Position numbers and translations under genes: made by a program | Notes under the pieces: generated by a model | What the model was told of the DNA's origin: nothing | Database searches by the model: none | The model's input: only the letters and a program-made list of their open reading frames with translations | Source: Pseudomonadota bacterium | GTDB lineage: Bacteria; Pseudomonadota; Gammaproteobacteria; Steroidobacterales; Steroidobacteraceae | DNA: 5,762 nt | Assembly: GCA_028067895.1 (NCBI GenBank) | Contig: JAPTUI010000626.1 | Span: forward strand, 1-5,762 | Reading direction: 5' to 3' | Shown: positions 1-4,595 of the stretch, piece by piece | How the letters are laid out: every line of letters begins with the position of its first letter | Position numbering within the stretch: position 1 is the stretch's first letter

Positions 1-402
1 CGGCTCCAAAAAATCCCCGGCATCGGCCCGATCACGGCCAGTGCGCTCGTGGCCGCGGTCGGTGACGCGAAGACCTTCGCCAATGGCCGCCGGTTCGCCG
101 CCTGGCTCGGGCTCGTGCCCCGGCAACACTCCAGTGGCGGCAAGCCCACGCTGCTTGGCTAAGCTAAGCGGGGTGACACCTATCTGCGTACCTTGCTCAT
201 TCACGGTGCCCGCGCGGTGACTCGGGTCTCCGCAGGCAAGGCCCCAACGGACGCCTGGCTTGGGCGGCTGCTCGACCGCCGCCACAAGAATGTCGCGGCG
301 GTGGCGCTGGCCAACAAGAACGCACGCACCGTCTGGGCACTGCTCGTCCACGGGCGCGACTATCGACCGGATTACACATCCTCTACGCCAGTAGCCGCCT
401 AG
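1..402 (+). pseudogene. IS110/IS1111-family transposase, C-terminal part with internal stop
   Basis: Frame 1 reads from the window edge into an IS110-family C-terminal domain (Transposase_20/IS116-IS110-IS902 type). It begins LQKIPGIGPITASALVAAVG, a helix-hairpin-helix-like stretch typical of this domain, then FAAWLGLVPRQHSSGGK, the serine-rich region in which the family's catalytic serine lies. The frame is stopped by TAA at 160-162 but resumes immediately as KRGDTYLRTLLIHGARAV, a highly conserved family segment, and continues to TAG at 400-402. Relatives usually read LLG-I-S-KRGD, so the stop replaces the isoleucine codon without changing length. The N-terminal RuvC-like DEDD part is upstream of the window. 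The in-frame stop would remove about 80 residues, so this copy is probably inactive unless the stop is read through or is a sequencing error. A separate internal start at 193 is not needed to explain the frame. Confidence 0.85.
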
Positions 403-504
403 CGGCACCGGCGCAGAGGCGAGGACCAAGACACACAGATCACACGCAGGAGGCTCTCCCAACGACTGCTTCAGGCAATCATGACGTGATGGCAAGACAG
501 GTAG

Positions 505-655
505 GACCGTGAATGGCTTAATCTGACAGACCCATAGCACTTCGAGTGCGCCGAGATGATGAGACGCCATTCAGCAAATTCCATCAGGGACAGAGGCGTA
601 TGCCTCATCAAAAGTCCGGATGTATGGCTGCATACCGTACCTTCTTGACATCGTG
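505..655 (+). ncRNA. Candidate IS1111 seekRNA / bridge RNA
   Basis: This non-coding stretch lies between the transposase stop and the element's right end, where IS1111-type elements encode the RNA that selects the target. Seen: an 8-bp perfect stem TGAATGGC (510-517) with GCCATTCA (566-573). It encloses an internal loop and an inner hairpin GCACT-TCG-AGTGC (537-549). Downstream are GAGGC-GTAT-GCCTC (593-606) and GTATG-GCTG-CATAC (622-635). The 5' side of the internal loop holds AGACCCAT (528-535), identical to the methylase sense strand at the insertion site. The 3' side holds GCCGAGATG (550-558), whose reverse complement would continue that target. Segments on opposite sides of one loop, matching opposite target strands, are the hallmark of a target-binding loop in this RNA class. 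Transcript ends are approximate, and no promoter was assigned. Confidence 0.6.
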
Positions 656-664
656 AAATGAGGG

Positions 665-689
665 CTTGGCAAACTGGGGACGACCATGT
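665..689 (+). repeat. Candidate right-end subterminal repeat of the IS element
   Basis: The last bases before the methylase remnant contain a short AC/G-rich run, CAAACTGGGGACGACC, resembling the subterminal inverted repeats I recall for IS1111-type elements. The partner repeat would be at the left end, outside the window, so this rests on position and resemblance only. Confidence 0.35.
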
Positions 690-782
690 ATGGGTCTCGA
701 TATAGGTGTCATGGGGCGGCATAAGAGCGATGATCGCCTGACATAATCCGGATGTGGCCTTCGAACCGAAATACGCCCCCAT
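690..782 (-). pseudogene. D12-class DNA adenine methylase, 5' fragment truncated by IS insertion
   Basis: The minus strand encodes 31 residues from ATG at 782: an N-terminal YFGSKATSGLCQAIIALMPP followed by HDTYIETH. I recognise this as the start of phage- and prophage-type D12 (N6-adenine) DNA methylases, which normally continue ETH-LGGGAIM. The FGSK segment corresponds to the N-terminal motif shared by Dam-like enzymes. The glycine-rich AdoMet-binding motif that should follow H31 is missing, because the IS element begins there. Translation runs on for another 72 codons of antisense IS sequence to a stop at 471-473, which has no meaning as protein. A GGAG sits 4 bases upstream of the ATG and supports this start. 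The gene is downstream of, and co-oriented with, the ATPase operon, but a 152-base gap makes it uncertain that it belonged to it. The remainder probably lies beyond the element, left of the window. Confidence 0.8.
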
Positions 783-934
783 CGCCCTCCGCCCCTCGTC
801 TCTTACCTGGGAGGAAAGCGTAGCTTCAAGGACCTACATTGTTAAGCGCCTCGTAGCGTTGATGCCGAAGTGGGTGAATAGTTACATGCGAGGAAAGACC
901 GACGTGCGGGACTTCATAACACGCGCTGATGCTT
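783..934. other. Intergenic region between methylase fragment and ATPase gene
   Basis: This stretch separates two minus-strand genes. It holds the GGAG ribosome-binding site of the truncated methylase. I see no strong terminator hairpin with a T-tract and no convincing promoter. A plus-strand reading frame crosses it (GTG at 754 to TGA at 976-978), but it overlaps both neighbours in antisense and I do not recognise its product. Confidence 0.5.
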
Positions 935-2704
935 TCAACTATGCAACCATGTTTTTAAACGTTGGAGGATTGATGTGAGGTCGGCATTGTCTGGTGGAAT
1001 CTTGGCGATCTTGACAGTCGCGAGAACCGTAATTTGCTCGGCCCTGAGTTCAATATCTGCCCCGTCCGACAGCAATTTCTTGAATGCCGCTTTTGCGTCA
1101 TGTGTTGTTGCCTCGGCATGGCCTTGCCCTGGATCGAGCGCCTCCAAAATGATGTGCTCCGGCAGTTTCCTTGGCAGGAAATCAAGATGTCTGCGTAGCC
1201 ACCTCAGATAGTTGAGGTGAGCCTTAGTTTTTGCTTCTTTGTGGGAAGTCTCATCGCTTCCGCCCGGGATGTGGTATAAAGGCTCAACACCCAGCTCGCG
1301 TTTGACTAGGTCATCCAATCCCGCGTAGTCCGCCGGGGCTATCTGGTCTGGGTCGGTAAATTCGCCCACGCTCTTCTTGTCGCCGTCAAGCAGAATGAAT
1401 ACCTCATCGCCGGAAACCATCGCCGCCGGCCCCAAGTACTTTAGGATTGCTTCGGCTCCTCCCGGGGCTACCTTGATTTCGAGTGTCTCGCGATCGCCGG
1501 CATCAAGACCCTTGGACGCATGAATCACGAGCTGTTCCGCCAGAGAGTCTTCCACAAGCACACGGCGCTTGTTTTGCGGGGGCTTTCCCAGGCGGTTTAG
1601 TGCTGCGGCAGGAGAACTTCTGGGGAGAATGCGGGACTGGAGTTTCCCGTTGTCTTCGAATACCTTGATCGCCCCATGCGGCAGGCCAGTCAAGAACTCG
1701 CTAGAGTGAGTCGAGATGACAACCTGATGCTTTTTTAGCTTGATCTGTTCGAGCAAAAATTTAAGTAATGCTCGTTGGGCTCCTGGATGGAGAGAGGTCT
1801 CCGGTTCGTCGAGAAGGATTAGCGAGTATTCTCCTGCGGCCAGCACGTCGACAACTGTGCTCACAGCCGCAATCTCACCGCTGCCAGCAAAAGCCTCAGA
1901 GTACTCCGAGCCGCGTTTGAATATGACGCTCAGATCCTTTCCCCGGTTGCCGGGGTAAAGCGAATGCCGAATAAGATGCGCGGAATCATACGAACGACCG
2001 AGGATTTCAGACGCTGCAGTAAGCTCGTCCGGCGTAAGCATCCGGTTCTCGAAAATGCGCTCTCGACGTCCCAGCGTATACGACTGCTTGACGTCATCCT
2101 TCACAATCTTGAGTCGGCGAGCCGCCCGCACCATCACGTCCCGCCTATTTCTTCCGCCAAGGTCATCATCGAAGTAGAAGTAGCGGTCAAAGGAGCCAAA
2201 CAACGCCCGAAAATTGATATAGACGACTTTCCTTTTAACAGGATTCCAACGATCCTTGGTCTTTCCATCGAAATCACCTTCGGGCATCGGCATCATGCCG
2301 TCGCGCCCACTCCAGCGGTACGGTTCCCAATAATCACGTTTTTTACCGATACGCGCCTTGCGGGTCTCTACTACGCCGCTGAATCCGTCATGCCAATATC
2401 CATAGTAATATCGTTGCGGGTCCTTCTTATTATCCTCGATCGGGTCAAGATCCGTTGAGAACCAGAACTTCGACGTCGAGTGCCCATAAGGCATACCCCA
2501 AAGCGCATGCAGCAGCGAGCTTTTGCCGATACCGTTCGCTCCAACCAGTGCGGTCAGGGGAAACTCGAAATCGACTCGTGTCCCCGGCTCAATGTTCTTG
2601 AACTTGGGGAAAACCGCATGAGTGATGTAATGCTTAAGTGGCTTGCCCGGCTTGAACTTCCGAAGCGTATTGACAAGCGCAAAGATTTCTTCGTGTTTTG
2701 ACAT
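935..2704 (-). CDS. OLD/GajA-like ATPase with C-terminal TOPRIM nuclease domain
   Basis: This 589-residue protein combines an ABC-type ATPase with a TOPRIM nuclease domain, as in OLD-family endonucleases and the GajA subunit of Gabija phage defence. Seen in order: Walker A GANGIGKSS (55-63), an ABC signature-like AGSGE (273-277), Walker B LILLDEPE (295-302), an H-loop STHS (331-334), then TOPRIM features VLVEDSLAE (382-390, with E385) and LLDGD (438-442, with D440 and D442). The acidic residues expected to bind metal are present, so the nuclease looks intact. The 200-odd residues between Walker A and the signature are rich in aromatic and charged residues and are specific to this subfamily. 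Length is close to GajA (just under 600 residues). ATG at 2704 lies 22 bases after the methyltransferase stop, which suggests one transcript; the ribosome-binding site is weak. Family knowledge suggests nucleotide-controlled cutting or nicking of DNA; its actual substrate is not shown. It could instead be a non-Gabija OLD nuclease dedicated to the methyltransferase as the restriction component. Confidence 0.85.
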   Translation of the reverse strand: MSKHEEIFALVNTLRKFKPGKPLKHYITHAVFPKFKNIEPGTRVDFEFPLTALVGANGIGKSSLLHALWGMPYGHSTSKFWFSTDLDPIEDNKKDPQRYYYGYWHDGFSGVVETRKARIGKKRDYWEPYRWSGRDGMMPMPEGDFDGKTKDRWNPVKRKVVYINFRALFGSFDRYFYFDDDLGGRNRRDVMVRAARRLKIVKDDVKQSYTLGRRERIFENRMLTPDELTAASEILGRSYDSAHLIRHSLYPGNRGKDLSVIFKRGSEYSEAFAGSGEIAAVSTVVDVLAAGEYSLILLDEPETSLHPGAQRALLKFLLEQIKLKKHQVVISTHSSEFLTGLPHGAIKVFEDNGKLQSRILPRSSPAAALNRLGKPPQNKRRVLVEDSLAEQLVIHASKGLDAGDRETLEIKVAPGGAEAILKYLGPAAMVSGDEVFILLDGDKKSVGEFTDPDQIAPADYAGLDDLVKRELGVEPLYHIPGGSDETSHKEAKTKAHLNYLRWLRRHLDFLPRKLPEHIILEALDPGQGHAEATTHDAKAAFKKLLSDGADIELRAEQITVLATVKIAKIPPDNADLTSILQRLKTWLHS

Positions 2705-2726
2705 TCGTGCACCGAATCGCTGCTTG

Positions 2727-3761
2727 TCACTGCTTAACCAAGTGTTTCCGAATCACCTCTGCCTGCATGCGCGAAAAGACGGGCGGAAGCGCGTTCCCGA
2801 TCATCTCGGCGACGGCATACTTGCCTCGGCGCAGCGAGAAGACATAGCCAGGCGGGAAACTCTGCAGGATCGCCGCCTCGCGAAGAGTGATGGCACGATC
2901 CTCCGTGGGGTGCAGGAACCGCCCCCTCGAAGGGTTGATGCAGCCGCCGGTGATGGTGGGCGCGACATCGTCCCATTTCATCCGACCGTAGACGTCGTAG
3001 AACCCATCCTGCTCTTTATGGCACTTGAGGATCAGTCCGGCGGACAGCGCCATCCTACTGCCGCCATCCTTCGGGATGGCCTTGATCAATCGGCGGATTC
3101 GGTCACTACGTTTCTCGTCCAGGTTGTGAAGAGGGTCGCTCTTCAGGATATTTGTCGGCAGCCTTGCGATGGCATCTCTAACCGTCTTGCGTTCGTCGAC
3201 CGGCAAGGGGTGAGAAATCTGCCCGAGGCGCGACGCAAGAACGACAAGCCGCTTGCGACGCTGAGGCACACCGAAGTCCGCGACATCAAGGACCTTATCG
3301 ACCACATCGTAGCCGAGTTTGCGCAGCTCCCTCTTGAAATTTAGATAGCGAGTATAGCGGGCGAGGTTGGGCACGTTTTCCAGCATCACGACCTTGGGCT
3401 GCAGCTCGCCGATCAGGCGGAGTACCTCGTCGATCAGGCGGTTGCGGGGGTCGTCCATCCGCTCCCTCTTGTTGTTCAGCCGGATGCGGGAGAAGCCTTG
3501 ACAAGGTGGGCAGCCGGCAAGCAGGTCGAGTTCCCCCTTCTCGATGCCGCAGGCCTCCATGATCCGGGACGCCGAGATGCTGCGGATATCCGCATTGAAC
3601 AGCTTTACGTCAGGGTGATTGGCGGCGTAGGTTTCCGATGCGAGCGCATCGATCTCAACGGCCGCACCAACGGTGAAACCCGCGTCGCGGAGACCCTGGG
3701 TCAATCCCCCGCAACCCGAAAACAAATCGATTGCCGTGCGCACATTGGGCTTCTTCTTCAT
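2727..3761 (-). CDS. dcm: C5-cytosine-specific DNA methyltransferase
   Basis: This 344-residue enzyme transfers a methyl group from AdoMet to C5 of cytosine in DNA. All key motifs are visible: motif I DLFSGCGGLTQGL (12-24, AdoMet binding), motif II around E36-D38, motif IV GCPPCQGFS (83-91) with catalytic Cys87, motif VI ENV (128-130), motif VIII QRRKR (167-171), motif IX TITGG onward (about 269-283), and motif X GNALPP (322-327). Only about 95 residues lie between motifs VIII and IX, so the target-recognition domain is short, as in compact M.HhaI-like enzymes; specificity cannot be read. ATG at 3761 is the only start that keeps motif I close to the N terminus; the ribosome-binding site is poor. 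It sits 22 bases after the ribbon-helix-helix gene and 22 before the ATPase gene, suggesting a three-gene operon. A Vsr gene nearby on the other strand is typical for such methyltransferases. The symbol dcm is used for the family, not as a claim of CCWGG specificity. Confidence 0.95.
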   Translation of the reverse strand: MKKKPNVRTAIDLFSGCGGLTQGLRDAGFTVGAAVEIDALASETYAANHPDVKLFNADIRSISASRIMEACGIEKGELDLLAGCPPCQGFSRIRLNNKRERMDDPRNRLIDEVLRLIGELQPKVVMLENVPNLARYTRYLNFKRELRKLGYDVVDKVLDVADFGVPQRRKRLVVLASRLGQISHPLPVDERKTVRDAIARLPTNILKSDPLHNLDEKRSDRIRRLIKAIPKDGGSRMALSAGLILKCHKEQDGFYDVYGRMKWDDVAPTITGGCINPSRGRFLHPTEDRAITLREAAILQSFPPGYVFSLRRGKYAVAEMIGNALPPVFSRMQAEVIRKHLVKQ

Positions 3762-3783
3762 CTTGCGGGCTGCCGTGGGTGGT

Positions 3784-4026
3784 TCATCTTTTTGTTGCGG
3801 TAACAGATCTCTTTCTTGTCCGGTTGGCGGGCCTCTCGCCCTGAGCGACCGCTATTCCCTTGCTTTCGCAGTAGTCGAGGACAAGTGTCTCGATCATGTT
3901 TGACAGTGTCCGGTGTTCACGCTCGGCCGCTATCCGCAGCAGCTCCTTCATCCGCAGGGAAAGCCGGAGGTTCACGGTCTCGGTCTTGCGTTCTATGTCG
4001 CCCACTTGATTGACCCCCGTGCCCAT
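3784..4026 (-). CDS. Small ribbon-helix-helix DNA-binding protein, probable operon regulator
   Basis: This 80-residue protein has the pattern of an Arc/CopG-type ribbon-helix-helix repressor: a short beta strand ETVNLRLS (about 16-23), a charged helix LRMKELLRIAAEREHR (24-39), then TLSNMIETLVLDYCESKG (40-57) as the second helix, and a basic tail (about 66-80). Such proteins dimerise, and the paired strands read the major groove, usually at direct or inverted short repeats. ATG at 4026 is preferred because AGGA lies 8 bases upstream; an ATG three codons earlier (4035) has no spaced ribosome-binding site. It is the first gene of the minus-strand operon and ends 22 bases before the methyltransferase. 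The intergenic region upstream carries 11-bp phased repeats, so autoregulation, and control of the divergent vsr-helicase operon, are likely but inferred. It may play the role that C proteins play in type II restriction-modification systems. Confidence 0.75.
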   Translation of the reverse strand: MGTGVNQVGDIERKTETVNLRLSLRMKELLRIAAEREHRTLSNMIETLVLDYCESKGIAVAQGERPANRTRKRSVTATKR

Positions 4027-4036
4027 CGCTGGCATC

Positions 4037-4080
4037 CTATCGGAATGTAACGCAGATGTAAAGATAATGTGTGCCGATAG
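4037..4080. promoter_or_regulatory. Candidate operator between the divergent operons
   Basis: Three direct repeats occur with an exact 11-bp period: ATGTAA at 4045-4050, ATGTAA at 4056-4061 and the partial ATGTGT at 4067-4072. They lie between 7-bp inverted arms CTATCGG (4037-4043) and CCGATAG (4074-4080). Repeats one helical turn apart place binding sites on one face of DNA, a common arrangement for ribbon-helix-helix dimers. The site lies just upstream of the regulator gene and overlaps the best candidate -10 box for the vsr operon. Binding by the neighbouring regulator is inferred. Confidence 0.5.
4040..4068 (+). promoter_or_regulatory. Weak candidate promoter for the vsr-helicase operon
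   Basis: GATAAT (4063-4068) matches five of six bases of a sigma-70 -10 box and lies 41 bases before the vsr start. The hexamer 17 bases further upstream (TCGGAA, 4040-4045) matches the -35 consensus at only three positions, so the promoter is weak or depends on an activator. It lies within the phased repeats. Confidence 0.25.
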
Positions 4081-4109
4081 ACTCTTCCCAGGACAGAAGA
4101 AACAGTGCG

Positions 4110-4583
4110 ATGCAACGAAAGGGAAAACGCAAGCCACGTCCGATGACCAAGTCGGAGCAGATGGCGCGCGTGCGCGGCGTAGATACAGGGCCGGAGATGG
4201 CCCTCCGGCGTGCGCTCTGGCGTGCTGGGCTGCGTTACAGGGTTCGTCCGAGGATCACGGGGCGACCGGACTTGGCGTTTGTCGGGTGCAAAATCGCGGT
4301 GTTCGTCGATGGCTGTTTCTGGCACGGCTGTCCAGAACACTACAAGGCATCGGCCACAAACGTGGCGTTCTGGGCCGAGAAGATCGCGCGTAACCGGCGG
4401 CGTGATCGGGGGGTTGGGATTGCTTTGAGGAAGCTCGGCTGGACGGTCTTGCGCTGCTGGGAGCACGAAGTGGAAGGCGACCTTGCGTCCGTCGTCGATC
4501 GAATACGATCGGCGGTCGTCCGGTCGCCGGATAAAGGCGCTCGCGCGTTAGCCGACGCAAGCGGCAAAGCACGAACCAACTGA
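4110..4583 (+). CDS. vsr: Very short patch repair endonuclease (Vsr)
   Basis: This 157-residue protein nicks next to T:G mismatches that arise when 5-methylcytosine deaminates, starting short-patch repair. Seen: the N-terminal MARVRGVDTGPEMALRRAL stretch (18-36) typical of Vsr, GRPDLAF (51-57) with the catalytic aspartate D54, FVDGCFWHGCPEH (65-77) carrying zinc ligands and the aromatic F70-W71 pair that wedges into the mismatch in known structures, FW-x2-KI-x2-N-x3-RD (87-99), and LGWTVLRCWEHE (109-120). In E. coli Vsr the last motif contributes a cysteine zinc ligand just after W-E; here that position is H119, which could still bind zinc. ATG at 4110 is chosen because it keeps a basic N terminus after a purine-rich stretch; GTG at 4071 would overlap the putative operator, and ATG at 4143 would also keep the full domain. 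The gene is divergent from the methyltransferase it presumably serves and is followed 12 bases later by the helicase, so the two probably share a transcript. Confidence 0.93.
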   Translation: MQRKGKRKPRPMTKSEQMARVRGVDTGPEMALRRALWRAGLRYRVRPRITGRPDLAFVGCKIAVFVDGCFWHGCPEHYKASATNVAFWAEKIARNRRRDRGVGIALRKLGWTVLRCWEHEVEGDLASVVDRIRSAVVRSPDKGARALADASGKARTN

Positions 4584-4595
4584 CCAAGGGAAGCC

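Larger units (their letters stand above)
1..689 (+). mobile_element. IS110-family, IS1111-type insertion sequence (right-hand part only)
   Basis: The window opens inside an insertion sequence. Seen: a transposase C-terminal half (1-402) with IS110-family signatures, about 290 bases of non-coding sequence with several perfect hairpins, and an abrupt change at about 689/690 into an unrelated methylase gene on the other strand. Known: IS1111-type members of the IS110 family use a DEDD/serine transposase guided by an element-encoded RNA, and carry that RNA downstream of the transposase rather than upstream. The layout here fits that type. The last bases, around 665-689 (TTGGCAAACTGGGGACGACC and on), resemble the subterminal repeat region of IS1111 elements, but the left end is outside the window, so the inverted repeat cannot be verified. 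The exact right boundary is uncertain by a few bases. Confidence 0.8.

Noticed and set aside
193..402. Separate 69-residue gene starting at 193
   Set aside because: It is the in-frame continuation of the transposase after the premature stop, not an independent gene.
471..782. A 103-codon minus-strand protein as a genuine gene
   Set aside because: Only the first 31 codons are methylase; the rest is antisense IS sequence, so it is a chance fusion at the insertion junction.
783..934. Terminator after the ATPase gene
   Set aside because: Only 3 to 4 bp stems such as AAGC-GTA-GCTT were found, with no T-tract on the minus strand.
1964..2458. Plus-strand open frame of 164 codons inside the ATPase gene
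   Set aside because: It is antisense to a gene with clear Walker and TOPRIM motifs, has no ribosome-binding site of note and no recognisable domain.
2643..3344. Long plus-strand open frame (233 codons) antisense to the methyltransferase
   Set aside because: It lies opposite a fully motif-supported methyltransferase; its composition is that of a GC-rich shadow frame and no domain is recognisable.
4027..4137. Longer N terminus for the ribbon-helix-helix protein (start at 4137)
   Set aside because: The added residues overlap the start of vsr and the putative operator and are cysteine/phenylalanine rich, unlike the family; AGGA with good spacing supports the start at 4026.
3993..4466. Minus-strand open frame of 157 codons opposite vsr
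   Set aside because: It is antisense to the well-supported vsr coding sequence and its product is low-complexity and arginine/proline rich.
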